From Balanoglossus misakiensis (taxonomy: Eukaryota > Hemichordata): 64,000 bases of DNA. Where the stretch lies: assembly GCA_040954595.2 (NCBI GenBank), contig CM082587.2, positions 2,356,001 through 2,420,000 on the forward strand, in the 5' to 3' direction. This document shows positions 45,571 through 59,942 of the stretch, in pieces. Numbering within the stretch: the stretch's first letter is position 1; each line of letters opens with the position of its first letter. Under the pieces are notes generated by a model that saw only the letters and a list, made by a program, of their open reading frames with translations, ran no database searches and was not told the origin of the DNA. A program made the position numbers and the translations under genes.

Positions 45571-46954
45571 ATGTTTATGCTAGCATTCAACAGTTAGAAT
45601 GGTTTACTCTATACCAGCTAATTGTTCCGTTCTTTTTGGAACACAATTGTTCTGTTGCTATTTTCTGCGTTCTCCTTTCTTCTCCCTACCCGATGAAATA
45701 GTTCCCAGGTGTGGTGCCAACAGTATTGGCTGTGTCCCCCCCAACCAAGCATTCCTGGCCCCTATTCTTAAACGTTCTTCAATAGAACCTGATTTCCAAT
45801 GAGCCATTTTAAAAACAAGGTCACCCTCCTGGGCGTAAATAAACTCTCTCTCCAAAAAAAAAAAATTCCCAAAGCGTTGTTTAATTCCCCTTTCCTCGCA
45901 GCAAAACTGCATTTTCCAAATTATGGTCTAAAAGGCAATATCCCCCCAAATCCTGGCCTATGCTTAGTGCCAGGAAATATATTATATTCAAGGAAGTGAA
46001 ATGTAAATTTTACTTTCACCTAGGATTTTTTCTCTCTCCCAAATTTGTTTTCAGAGGGGTGTGGAATCAGCAGGAGGACATCAAATTTCACTTTTCAAAT
46101 TTCTATGACGTTTTACCTGTATCCATAGAAACGTTACACACATTAGAGAAAAGCTCTCGAACTTTATCATGCTTTGGAAAATGATTTTTCATATTCATAA
46201 AATACACAAAAAATGACTTGATTTTCTTTTTGAAAATATCTGAATTTTTTTTTAGAATGTGGCACTCTCTTACGCCGAGGTAGTCACACAGCCATTATGT
46301 ATATTAGCAGATCTAAATACAGAGTGCACAATTACTGGGGATGTCTTGCTGTGCGTAACTGCCTTTTAAAGCCTTTAGGCTGGGCTGACACAGTCACAGG
46401 AACATAAGGATCCCTACCGAGTTGAAAACATGTAAATCACACAGTGCACCCCTATCAGTGACCCCCTAGGGCTGTCATTAATCAACTAGCAACAAATGTC
46501 TACAGATGAAATAAATTCAATAATTCACTAGCTATACGGTTTCATATGCATATGACTGTCCAAGGCTTTTAGACTTAATTACAGACGACTAATACAGTAT
46601 TACAGTTTTAATACGTTGTCTAATTTAATTAGGCTTATTACCTTGGTCACGTAAACCTCAGGGTAGAAGTAAAACTCAATTTTTTCTTTCTTTGAGCGAT
46701 AGAGATTTTTTTTCATTTTTTCATTTTTACTTTTTTTAACTCTTTGATTCTTTGTAAATTAAATGCTAATTCTGGTGCAGGCCTGGTAGATTCCTTTGCA
46801 TGAGGCATTGACAAACAGCATGCTGTGTTACAGATCTATTGTACTGTGAATGGAGGCTGGACAAAAGCCAATAGTTCAGCCACTCTTTTTTTTCTATACC
46901 TGGTCTGGCAGCTGTTTTTTTTTCTTCTGGAGGGGGAGCGAGTGAGTGAGTGTA

Positions 46955-46976
46955 CGAGAGAGAGAGAGAGAGAGAG
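46955..46976. repeat. (GA)n microsatellite
   Basis: About eleven GA units following a GAGTGAGTGAGT stretch. Confidence 0.85.
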
Positions 46977-48025
46977 CTGTTTTAAGTGACTTGCAAAATG
47001 CAGAGAAAAGGATGTAATGATTCCTGAAGAGGCTGACACAAAGCTGACATCCAAATTATGCTAGTAGGCCCATGACACCAGGGGACGAGACTTAAAGCCG
47101 GGGAAAAAACATCTCACTCTTGACAATCAAAGAAGTCCTCAAGCCAGTAACTTCAGCTGTCTCTTACAGTCTTAGACGATTAAAGACCAGCATAAATACG
47201 CTTCAGTATAAGAGACTCTTCAAGAGACCAAAGTAACTTTTTTGTAGAAATGCAAAGATACTTAGGTGTTTGAGAGCCACAACTGTAATAGCAAGGCATA
47301 TCTCCCAGTATTTGACAGGGTCCACTGGTATTCTGGTCTCGAGGTACTGACTATAAGCATAAGTGGATTGTGAATTTTCTTACAAAATTTAAAACAACAG
47401 ATTAAGCAACCGAGACAGAAATAAATTTACACAGTGAATGAAGACTAGCTCCCTTTTGACAGCACAACACCATTTAGTGAATTGAAAACTGAAGTTTCCT
47501 CAGAAGATATATGTGCTTGAGGCCAAGTTCACTTCTTGTGCTGGAAGGGAAATAGCTGAATGGCCAACACAGCTATCTCATACTATCAAGAATTTCCAAC
47601 AGATTGGTCTTCAGGCATATTAAAATCAAAACCTTTGACTTTTAACATGCTAGATCACTTTTTTCATTTTGTATTCCTTCACACATGATTTAGTTATCAC
47701 AGCGGTCTGTCCTGCAGCATATGTACAATTGACGACATTTCTTTGAGAATCACAGGTGGTGAGTCTGAGAGCGATACTTGGTCTAATCTCTTTCGGATCC
47801 ACAGGGCCAGAAATCACAGCAAGAGATTCTGGATTGAAACCTAGCTGTCTAAACCAGACACTTTTTAATCTGGACGTCTGTCTATACTGATTTATTCCAG
47901 TACTTTTCTCATGTACACTATTGTTAAAAAGACTATACACCAGACACTTCTAGTTGCCTTTCACCTAAAATTTTAAAGACCATGCCTGAAAATTTTGTTC
48001 CGGGAAAGGGAAACGCGAAAAACTG

Positions 48026-48039
48026 GTTCCCATGGAAAC
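48026..48039. promoter_or_regulatory. Consensus RFX (X-box) palindrome
   Basis: GTTCCCATGGAAAC matches GTTnCCATGGnAAC at every position and extends to a 20-bp near-palindrome at 48023-48042. A further half-site (CCATGGAAAC) occurs near 48439. Binding is inferred. Confidence 0.4.
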
Positions 48040-51000
48040 CAGCCTGGTGATTCATCATTTTCAATGAGCCTACACTATTGTGGAGACAGGCCACTACCCC
48101 CTAAAAAATCACTCAGTCACTCGGCCGTGTTGTCTTTCCGAGTCCGTCTAGGGTTTGAAATGCTGACTGGTTTCCACTCTCTGAAGTCTGACTGTCTCTT
48201 TTCATGAACTGGAGACCGTCAGCTCTGAGGTGGTTGGAGTCAGTGCCCTGACAGAGCAAATGACCCCCACAAGACTGTCATCGGGGTGACCGGCCGTGTT
48301 TACACCTCGATGAACCCTCCCACAAACACTAGAAGGCACCAGAAAAAAGACCACTAGAGAAACCTTCAAAACATGAACCAGACGGACACTACCGAAAAAG
48401 TCATCACCCATCCTGAAATGCCACTAGGAAAATATTACCATGGAAACCTTTTTGGCTTATTCACGGCAAGACAGAAATATGCATTTTAGATGGATATGAC
48501 GGTGCATTCATTTAAAATTGAACAGATTTTTTTTAAATCAGAAAAGATCACTTCTATTTTAGTCCTCTTCAAAAATTACAAATCTCAACAAGGAATAATC
48601 ATAAGTAAATTTTTATTCTATTCATCTACAGTACAAAAGCTAAAATGTACATATTTGAATAGAATTTTGGTCACTATTAAAAATCTCAAATTTGTAAGTC
48701 AATAGAAGACATTTAAGGCATGTATTTTATCAGTTTTCTTCTTCTTTCTGTGTGTCAGAGCACGCTATAGTTGATTGAGCTAGAAGATATATTTTCACAC
48801 AAGCTAAGTAACAAAGAAAATGTCATCTTTGACATATTTACGCATGAAAAATGAGGAAAAACAGTGAGATTTAAAACAGTGTTTTCTTTACCCCGGGGCA
48901 TAAAATCAGTCATAATTGCTCAAACTTTCAGCAAGCTGTATAGTAATGATGTTGATAAAAGGATAACCCCGGGAAGGCTAAGAGAAGGAAACGGAACCTG
49001 ATCCAATAGGTTTTTTTTGTGTCCATCACAAAATAATCGGCCACTTTCAAGTTTACAAAATTTCCCTCCGCGCTTGCTCGCTCCGTCGTGTCAGCGCACA
49101 ATCGCGATCGAGTCTGACGCACGAATCGTCACACAATCGAGACACGAATCACGGGCATTACCCACTTGACATTGATTTTATGACGCGCGGACCATTGTTG
49201 ATGAATTCAAGGTCATGAAACTTTCACTCATTCCGCGATGCCCTATCATCAATTTACAATCACTCTCACCATTGCTTTTTTAGCCTTTTTTTCCCATTTT
49301 TAAAACTCAGCGAAAATCCTCTTTCAGGAATATTTCTTTTGCATGGGTAAAAGTTTGTAAAATACACCATCATTCTCAGACAGCAATTTGCATTCAACAT
49401 TTCACTTTGTGAGTAATGTATAATTAATGTCAGTTTTGATTTAGTTTGAACATAAGTGCCATGGTGATGACAAAGTGATTTAACAAATTTCATTGAATTT
49501 TCATTTCAATGCATTTTGTTAATATTTTTGCCAAAAAGTATTTTTAAAATCAGCTGATGAAATATTTTGAAGGTCAGAAACCTCTTTGATTACAGAGCAT
49601 GAAGATATCAGAGAAATTTAAGATAACCATCGTTTGACGGTTGTAGCAAGTGAAAAAGATCCAGACTTCTGCGGTATTATCAAGGGAGAAATTGAGCTCT
49701 AAAGTGAAGATTTGGGTATTTACTTAAGCATGCAGCGGGTTCATTTCATTCATCAGCGGTAAGGAGATATATGGTTATTGGCTTTCTATTGCCCTTTTTG
49801 TTTCTACATTAATGGCTAGGTACACAAACAGATAAAAAGTGTTTTCACAACCAATCCATATGTCAGCTCGGGATACAAGTTAAGTATCGATATTCTTCTG
49901 ACCTTTGGAAGACAAGAAGGGCTTTATTTATGGCAGACGTCTCTTGCGGGTCGCTGCGGGTTTTCAAGACAGAGATGGACGAAGAGAAAAAAAATTGATA
50001 AACGGATGTGGGGCGTTATCTGATGCACTGGTCTGTACGCAATCAAACTGAAAGAGATGTTGAGTTTTAGATATCACATTTTTGATACAATCTCTTTGTG
50101 AATCGAGTTTCACAGACCCAGCCTTCCAGGTCTATAGATAAGCTGAAATGTAGAGACTGTTTCACCCTATATTCGTCCTGTGCAAGCCTTTTTAAATTTA
50201 AATTTTTGCTCACATAGATATACTGACCTGAACATGTCATTAAGATAAATGTCAGTAACTACATATTAGTTTGGATAAATATACAAATTATGAACATTTT
50301 GAAATTTTTAAAGTTATTATTTACATTTTAGATTTGGATTTGATGAAGAATATCAACATTTTGACTTGATTATGAACCCGTGAACAAAAACGACAGACGG
50401 CTGAGAATTGTTGAATCACGGTGGCAAAAACAAACACTTAAAATCCGGCAGTAAAAGCTAAACATGATGGATGATTCAAGATGACAGTGGATTTTATTGT
50501 AATTTTCATGTTTCTGTGTGTTTTTAACCACTTCAAAAATAGGATGATCTCGTAGCAGAAGGTCAAACAAGGTGAAACTATAACATTTCCTGTTGTGTTG
50601 ACATTGTTGTATGGGTGTCAGGGCTGTAAAACACTTGTAATCAGTTTTTAACGGGCAAAAAAACAGGGAATACTAACAGAGAAGTTCTGAAATATTACTT
50701 CATCTATCAAACGTGTTGCCTTTCACTGATGAATCACATACATGTTAAGTCGCTTTCAATCATAACTTGGCACCAACCTAGCTTGACAATCTCTCCTTTT
50801 TTTATTGTGTACTTTTCACTTTGGTGGCATATATATGCTGACTGTAGACACAAGTGATGTAAAACAAACCCGACGAATTGACTGCGACGGTGAAACACTC
50901 TCTTTGCAGAATTCCCTGTCTGACCGGAAGAGACAGTAGATGAAAGTTTGCAGTCAATATTAGCACAGTTGAACAGCCATTAAAGCAGGAAGCTACGGCT

Positions 51001-54000
51001 TTCTAAATCCCAAAGCCTTGGCTTTAATATTAGAGCTATACGAAATTCGGCAACAATGATCGACACAAGCACGGCCTTCCTGAATTCAGATAAATATCCC
51101 CTGGAAAAATGAAAAGTATGAAATATGAGAGATGAAAGGGAGTTGCGATTCATTGTTGCATGTACATGGTGGATCAATCTCCACAATTAGTTCATTTCCG
51201 ATGGAAGAAAAGACTTAATACTGTCTCTGTGAAAACTGTTCACACTCTCTATAAGTACAGGCTTCCTGTTTGCTTTTATTTTGTATGTTTCATATTTGAG
51301 GGGAGGGATATTTTTTATTCGATTTCTGTGTTTGTTTTCTTCACACAAAAAAGACACAAACATCGATAAATTCTGTGTGAATATACGGATCCACCTGCAG
51401 AGTCTAGAAACAGTTGACATTGATCTCATCCGCGTGATGCCCGACTCTCATTCTTGACACGACAGCACCTTAACAACTGGTATCTTAGGTGGAAAAATGG
51501 TGCCAAGACATCACTTCTATCTGACTGGACCCAATCACTTTCTGATTCTCAAACTGTCGGTGACTCAGTTGTTTTGTGTTTACTGTTAACAGGGATTTTT
51601 ATGGACGCATTTGAAAGCCATATAAAATTTTTAGCACATTCCTAATAGCTGCCATTGTTTATGAAAACACACGCCAAAAACAACACACTTTGCATTGTAT
51701 CTTTTTAATGCAGTTCCATTTACATCGCACTAATACGGTGACTTTATGGATAATATTAAGACTTACATATTGTCCTCTGAATACAAATTAGTGTTCTGTC
51801 ATTTACATGGGACTCAGCACCACCCATGTTCACAGGGAATTATCTATTTATGACAGTTGATATAAAATTCTGTGAAAATAACAGCAGTTTTATGTTCAAA
51901 ATGTTGACGTTCTAAGTGGATGAAGGGGCAGTACAAAAACCATGTAGATTCTTTATATATTATTTGTAAAATGCAAGATTTCCGCTCTTTGTGGCTGTGG
52001 AAATCTTTGTTTAGGTGACCAATCACCAGGGCTTTTCTTTACATGTCTTACTGACAATTATCTGCCAACGACAGACTTACAAACAAGTTTTCACCTTTTG
52101 TTGTTGATGTTGCGGCAAAATTTGACACAACTTTCCTACCCTTTTGAGTTCCGGACAGATTTCAGATGGAGACCTAAAAGTAAGTGTGACCTATATTGAG
52201 GGTTCCGTTCATGAAAATCTAAGAGCAGCTAATTTCTTTGATATCGGCGGGAAAACCAATGCCATGCAAAGAGTTCATTACCTCCACAAATCCGCAACTC
52301 CCACGATAGCCATCGCTTGTGTTTTAGCACTCACTGGTTCCAAACAAAAAATGTGCCTCTTTTCAGCTCCCGAGTTTCTGGCTGGACATCCGGCACGAAG
52401 TTGTCAGTCTATTCCGATTTTCAACTCAATCCATTGACAGTTGGCACAATGCTCCGTCTTGATTTAACTCGGGGTCTGTAGTCGCCATTGCGATTGCTAA
52501 ACAAACCATGAAATTCTTTTCTCTCCCTTTTCACACTGCAGCTGAATGTGTGGCATTTAGACTTGTACAAAGCCTGTCATCCCGCGTGTGTGTCAAAACC
52601 GAAGTGGACCTCGCTTGTGTGTACGTGCCCAATTCTCTTGAGGAACCTCTCTCGAGAAAACCCGCACGATTTCTGTCGACTTTCTCGATTTTGAACTACA
52701 TGTTAAACCGACCAACACGAACAGATGGGGAGGAGCACAGATTGATGGGAGGGAGGGACCCGTGGCGTGGGAGAGGGACAGAGTCCATCTGCGGTGATTG
52801 AGTAGCCAAACTGGTGGAACTAAACGCCGAAATAGGTCACAGAAAGAGCATTGAATGTACTCGGCTAAGATACACCAGAAAAAATATAACAGTCATGAAA
52901 AGAGAACCAAAAAATTCTACTCTAATCCGAGGAATTGGAACGGAACAGTGAGAGGGCACAGAAAAGACTAATATAAAACATTAAAGTCCAGAATGAGACT
53001 ATTTCAGAACGTTCGAAAAGGCAGGAAAGACATTGACAGTCAGCTCGCTTTGTGTTGCTACGGAAGTTACAAGTTGTTACTACCTCAACAAGTCAGCTTG
53101 TAGCATTGCTTGATTGAAAATTCATTACTTTCATGGGTTTTGAAAGGCAGACTAGTTGTTCAAAGACTTCCCCTCACAAGAGTTTCTGATTTCGGTGATG
53201 ATTACGAGAATTTGTTTCAAGGGAAAGCGCACCATCTAAAGAGATATTAAAAAGGGGCACATAACCATTTAGGATGAAGGTTTAGAGCCATGTTTTCTTA
53301 TATTAACACGCGGGTCCAACACTGATTTGAATGACAAAACCCCATTCCTGGTGCTTTGCCTGGTTATGACCAGTGACAAAAATGGCAGGAAATCAAAATG
53401 TACTGATTCCTTGGCGGAGGAGATTTCATACTCTGCGCCACTGTTATCGCCCCTTTATTCACACAACCATTTTATGAACAGCTTTGGAAGGTTAAAGCCT
53501 AGCAGAACAAATTAGGAAACAGCTTTGGTTGAAAGTTTAATGGGAAGATCACAGAAATACCGCTTGTACATAATATTAGGTTGATGCAGTGTTTAACATC
53601 AGACTAAACAGACATAGATTTAATTATGAAGATTATGTTACTGTCAGTATTTTAAATCATTTTTTATTATAATCTAATCATCACGCAATCCTGTAGAATA
53701 TTTGGCCAGTGGCTTTCAAAATTTCTGACATGTTTACCCAGAATGCACTGCAGACAGTACTAGGACAGGAGGCATCATCAACAGGTTTCAACTTCGACTG
53801 TTTTTTTATATATTCTTGAGTAGATAAAAGCAATTTCCTAAGATCTTCCAAATTGTGCGTAATTAAGTGATCCTGCAGGAAGAAAAACTCTTCAGAAATA
53901 CGTGAACTTTAAAAGGGAAGCGATTCTCAGCCACCAAAAAAGAAATAATAACAGGCAATTCCACAGAAAAGCGAGTAGAAATAATTTGCGAGTAATGTCG

Positions 54001-54059
54001 TCTTATTTAACACAACATTCATTTACCAAATCAAAAAATAGAAATGGATCAAAGGAAAT

Positions 54060-54500
54060 GCCATTTTAATATAAAATGCCGATGTAATTACGGCGATTGG
54101 TGAATTGAATGAGAATTTGCAATGACTTAAAAATTAGTCTATTCTTTCTTTCTTTGGTGTCTAATTGAAAAATTGTGGGAGAAATCAGAGGGTTTATTTT
54201 AAAACCAAAATAATAGAAACGATTAGTCGGTATATTGCAGAATTGACACAAATTTACCAGAGAGCTCTGTCTCTGTAATTTACTGGATGTTATTATCATT
54301 GATCAGTTTCAAACTCATTCTAGATCTCTTTTTATCTGGTTCGCACAACCTACCACATATCCAATCGGATGCCACCTTGAACAAATTATTTCAACCAGAT
54401 GAACTAATTCAGAATGAATGCATTCGACTGATGCTGGATTCACCGAATTTGTGTCTGTCATCACCCAGTCATTTGAGAAGTGTCAATTTTTTGTCAAAAA
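54060..54500. promoter_or_regulatory. Candidate regulatory block
   Basis: Rich in homeodomain and SOX-like cores (GTAATTAC near 54084, AAAATTAGTC near 54130, CTAATTGAAAAATTGTG near 54161, ACGATTAG near 54218), and of higher complexity than its flanks. No coding motif in the short frames present. Confidence 0.22.
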
Positions 54501-56929
54501 ATTTATTCCGTCTGTATCTCTCATTCTGAATCGCATAAGTCAATAAACAGCGTTTTAAATTTTGTGGCTGAGAATGTATAATCTAGCTTTTTAAAAAATA
54601 TCAGATTTTAATTTTTTTTTTTTACCAAATCGGCGGTGAAAATGGAGATTTCAGCACAAATTTGAGAGTGCTAGGTGGCATGGATGAGTGGATCCACACC
54701 TGCTAGGCTGTGTACTTGTAGTTTGGGACTGGGGCCGCCTGACAAAAAGCATTAGAACAAAGCGCTGTAATCCAGAGGAAATAAACTGTGCATTATCCAA
54801 TCTTCCTCGCTGCATAATCTGCATTCAGGCCATATCAAGAAATCTATTGTTTTGCCAACACTACACGCAGATAAATCCCTCCCATTACACAATACTGCCA
54901 CGCCTCATTGGAGTTGCCGTGAAAATGCAAAGATCAGAGTTTTTACACAGTAGCAACATTTTGGGGGAAACAAAGGAAGGTTCAAACAATTAAAATAATC
55001 TCAGTGCATTGCACTTCCGATAAACCATGACATGTACATAAAAAGAAACTGATTAGATTCAGACAAGGAACGTAAACTCTTTATCATATGTCCTTAAATC
55101 TAAATTATACTTTGACAAAACAAAATGACAAGATGCTGCGTCGAAGCTACACCGAAGAAAGAAAACGGACGGAAATGGCAAACATAAAATTTATACTGCC
55201 TGGCCTTGGTCGGACCTGATTGATTACTCATTAGTATTGGCCGTCCCACTTCTATATTAAGTTAATACAAGCACTCTCCAATGTATTTCCCAATTCTCAC
55301 TTGATGCTTGCTGCCCCCCTTCCTTGAGAGGATTAGGCATGGGAGGTGACAGCAACAAAAGCTAGCAACATCACTGAGGTATTCCTGATGAGTTTCTCAC
55401 ACCTAAGCCACTTAGCTCTTTGGGAAAAAATTGCTTCCGAGAAGAAACCCGCCGCACAAGGCACGTCACTCAAGTGGCGGCCGGGCCAGCAAAAAAAAAA
55501 ATAGATCGGCAGCGATGTCAACAGAACATCGCAGAGCACAAATTGCGATTTAAGCTTGGAAAATGCGTGATTGGAATCGACGCTTATCATAACAGGGAAT
55601 CATCGGCGTTAAATTTCCAATATAATTGCAAATTCGCCATTGTTTGGGATTCTCCGGGACACGGAGTCCAGGAGAGGAGGAAAAGGATCAAAGTGAGGGT
55701 AACCTAGGGAGTGTTGAGTAAAAAGGGTTGCCTGAGGCTATGAGTGTGGACAGTAGTATACTAAGATAATGGGACCCAGCCCACAGACAACTATGCACAA
55801 TTTACATGGCCAACACAGTGACTTGTGGTGCCTTTCAACAGGAATAAAAAGCCATTAATCAATATAATAAGGCCAAATGGAAGTTTTTATTTTTCTTAGC
55901 CGATTCAGTCTATGGCTAGTAAAGCCATCAGTTAGCTGAGGGAAGCCCCGAGGAGAAACGTGCAGGCAGGGTACGCATTTACAGGCAGAAAGTGGCACTT
56001 CAACACAGCGGGCCGCTGCCATGAACTGCCAAAATATTTGAAAACTGTAATGGTGAATTTGAGTAAACACTTGTCCAACTGTGGACATTTACTCCCTAAC
56101 CCCGGGCTGTATTAATGGATTTTAGTTTCACTCGGAAACGGGAGCGATGACTGTCTTTGCTTTCATTCAATGGGGCTGGCTGTTTTTCTTACCTCGCAAC
56201 CATTCTACCCTGTGATCAAACACGCCCATGGCGGTACATTCAGACGTACTTCTTGCCCCCCGTAAAACAACACTAAACCAACAGCGTGAATACTAACACG
56301 GCAAAAAAACTGTGCGGAATAAAACCGTAGCAAAATCTGCACAAATTCTCGAGTTACAAAATGAAAGATAACAGGTGAGGGGGCAAACACTTGTAACTAA
56401 ATCCTATGCACTTTCTTCTGTCATCATAATATTCCATTCACACTAAAACCCAGAGCAATTTCCTTTCTCAATCATACCCATCACGCTATACATACATTTC
56501 TCATGATAAATTCTCAATGCATGAAACAAACCCAATGAAATTCATCACTTTCCTGGAAATTATACACTTTCCACAGACAAAAGTATCAAACAAAAAAAAT
56601 GGCTCAAATATACAGAAAGGTTGATCTTAAAGAGACTTTACTGATAAAAATATATGTTTAAAAACTTGCAGTTTTCAGTTCTGACACAGGTCATCACAGC
56701 TCTGACAGAAATGATGGTAGATTTTGACATTTCCAATTTTGAAGGACAGTATAATTGCCACCATTGACCGGACTAGAGGGCTGAACCAAGGCTTGGCTGG
56801 AGATTTCAAGAGCATGAGAGAGTTGGAATGCATTCACAAAATGTGTTTCATGAATTGGAAATAATGTGCAAGTTCCTGCAGAACAGGGTTATATGGGTGA
56901 CTTTTTTTCTATCAAGTTGGACAACATTC

Positions 56930-57440
56930 ATCTGTGACACACAAAAATTCCTGAATGGGAAGCAATTTGTACCGCGGACTGTCTTACTGACAGATTATTA
57001 ACTGCAACAATCTCTTGGAAAAGCGCCTTTTTAATATATATGATTTGGGTTTCACACCTCCAAAAGAGAATCTGGAAGAATAAAATGTTATGTTGGCAGT
57101 GAATGGTGCCAATTGAAATGCAATGAAGTATTTCTGACTCAATTGTTGCCTCATTTACTATCAATTGCCTCGACTCGCACCCAACAATTAGACTTTGGAC
57201 TTTAATGAATAATGATCATACAGCAAGTGAAAAAAAAGTCACAAAAAGAGCGACTGAGAATAGTTTAATCGCCGGCCCGATACTGACACTTCGGTAATTA
57301 ACATCAACAATTCAGGGGGTGATAAATACTTCCAGAAATTGCAGACGATTAGAGGTAATTTTCTGAAGTGTTATTTACACCAATAGATATATTGAATCGT
57401 TGGCAATTGACGACCATTGCCATTCGCGGCAGTTTAGCTA
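56930..57440. promoter_or_regulatory. Candidate regulatory block
   Basis: Contains CAATTAGAC, TTTAATGAATAATGATC, GGTAATTAAC, GCGGC patches and an ATTGAATCGTTGGCAATTG arrangement within about 300 bp. The mix of CpG and homeodomain cores is unlike the plain AT-rich flanks. Motif-based only. Confidence 0.22.
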
Positions 57441-59826
57441 GTCAAAGCGTTTCACACACTGCCATATATACACATCCCTTTACGCACAGCATGCACAGAC
57501 TAGTCTAAGCATAAATATTCCAACATTCGTTCCCAATTTGACTTTTTTATCCATCAAAAAACTTACTTGACCGAATACCAGAGTCATAAAATGTAAGAGA
57601 AGTGTAAAGTCATAATTGTAGAATAAAAAATATTGGAGAACAGGTGATGAGAAGTTGAAATTTTGGAAATTTGAATTTTTTTTTCAATTCTCAAGCCTTG
57701 TGGCTTTAGTACCAGTAACCATATTTTAAACGGCATCTTTCGTTTCGTCTGAGCGATGGTTTCTTTCTTGTGGTGTATATTTACATGGGTTATATCGGAT
57801 TTCATTCTCACATGGACCAGAATATATTACTCAAAGCATATCTCACTTACATGTTTGCTACAGTAACTACTCATATTGCGGGGGGAAAAACTGCTGAAAA
57901 CCCATTCCTGTTTTATTTTACATTTTACCTGTTACAAAAGTACTACATCGAAAATGTTAGCCAGAAATTTGTGTGTATGTTTTCATTAATTTTTATCATC
58001 ATGAAATAAAAAAAGATTATATACTCCCGGACTGAAATTATCCAAAATTAACAAAAAAGTCAATAGTCATTTTGTGATTTTGGTACAGAATGGACATTTT
58101 CCATTAATAGAATTATCCTTCATCAAAATAAAATCACTGATTGAACAGAAAGTTTCATTAATCGTGAAACAAGGGACAACAATAACAGAGGAAGCGCGGA
58201 GAATTGGGCTAACTTTGAATTGAAAATTGCTGCCGGCGATGAAAGGGCTACACACTTAGATATGCAAATCAGCCATTCAGTGAATAGACGCTTGATGTTA
58301 GGTTGAGAAAATCCCTGTCAATAGGGTTAGAACATAACTGTCGGCATTAAAAAAAACTGCTCAATGCTCCGTGTGTCTCATGCGTTGATTTTACTTTTTA
58401 AGCAAGCTTAAGACACGATGATGGCCGTCGTGCTCTCGGTTAAAACAGTGTTAATGGGGGCAGCGACCATTGATTTTAATAGATAGATTAAAAGAGCCGG
58501 CAGTGCCTGGTTCATTGTGAAGATGATGGACAGAAGTGTCAAAGTTGACCTAAAACTATCTCTTGCTTGTCAGCTAACACATCTTGACATGCTAAACCTC
58601 CTAGCAGATGTGATTATGCTCTAGACTTCACACACCCCCAGGTAACAATACGACGGCATCAGTAAGTAACTCGATCGACACTAAACTTCAACCATCCCGC
58701 TCTCTCAGCAGAAAATTCCCATTCAAGGAATATTGCCTTGTATTTAGCCACCACCTTGTGAAATTTTCAATTTTAAAAAACATAAAGGTCAAATATCAAG
58801 TAATATCGCCTTCCAGTAAGTGGGAGATATTCTTTGAAATCTTCCCCGAACGTTAATATTTAGGACTCCGGAAGAGGTATATTAGATTTATTGACCTGTG
58901 ATTATTATGGGATGGTTCAATGCAAACCCTGTTTGTTAAACAGTACAAGTAGAATATTAGATGAATGCCTTATAGTCAATATATAATCAATATATCCCCC
59001 AGTTTTGCGATATTACCCGCAATGTATCAAAGAGTTAGTAATATCGCCTCTAGTCATTTCAAAAGTATGCATGTACATTATGCAAAAATAAACACGTCAA
59101 GACTTCTACCACACCAAACTTTCAAATAACGTCTCCTGGTATAATTTTTTCTACTAATTCATTGAAATGCAAATCAATTATACCGTCCTGCATACTTAAA
59201 TACATGTATGTTGAGTTAAAGATCATTCAAACCTGGCGCCCACACACCCTGCTTGCAAGCGACATAATAGGGCGATTACACCAGCGATGCATTTTTAACA
59301 TAACCTGAGATATGTCACATGTCACTTTAATTACAATGCAGGGTGGGCATTAGTTTTGACGATCAACATTTCAGCACGTTTTTTTTTTCTCGGCAGATCT
59401 GACGTGAGTAAGTGCACGACAGAATGGCCACAAGGTGACGGGTTTGATCGGTCTCTTTGGGGTCGCGAGGGCAGCAATGTTGATTTTTACTTATTCGGAT
59501 TTCACCGTCGAATTGGTCCGCATTCAGGACAGCCTGATGATGGCAAATTTCATTCATAATCCCTCCCGTGTTATAACAGGCAGTGATTCAGTGGTGAAAT
59601 TCTAACCTTTAGCAAGACTACGGATAGGATTCAAGCACTGCGGCTATTGGCTTTCAGATCCGACACATAAATAACGAAAATGGTTTCTCATATTGACGTG
59701 TGATGGATTGGAGGAGTTGATCTCGCTCAATAAATCTCGAGACATTTGTTCCCCTCCCTGTCCGCACTCCAACTGTGGACGTTACCCTCAGCTATGTAAC
59801 GCCGGATAATTTGAATCCAGACTCAC

Positions 59827-59942
59827 CTCGCGTGCATGTTATAGTCAACTTTCTTTTCAGTCGATAAACGGCAGAGCGGGATCATCATCAGAACCTGTGT
59901 CTTTTCTGTGCTCTTCACCGACGTGACTAAATTGTAGCTCAT
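59827..59942 (-). CDS. Possible short initial exon, unrecognised
   Basis: On the minus strand an ATG at 59942 opens 38 codons (MSYNLVTSV... to ...VDYNMHAR). They run straight into a consensus donor, GCGAG|GTGAGT, at 59827. The DNA is richer in CpG than its surroundings. It lies on the LMX1 strand, 35 kb upstream of LIM2, but the peptide does not resemble known LMX1 N-termini and no partner exon was found. A chance open frame beside a chance donor is quite likely. Confidence 0.15.

Noticed and set aside
52144-52801. Two adjacent plus-strand frames of 97 codons each in a GC-richer patch
   Set aside because: Neither shows a conserved motif. A minus-strand ATG there gives only 20 codons before a stop. 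I could not link it to LMX1.
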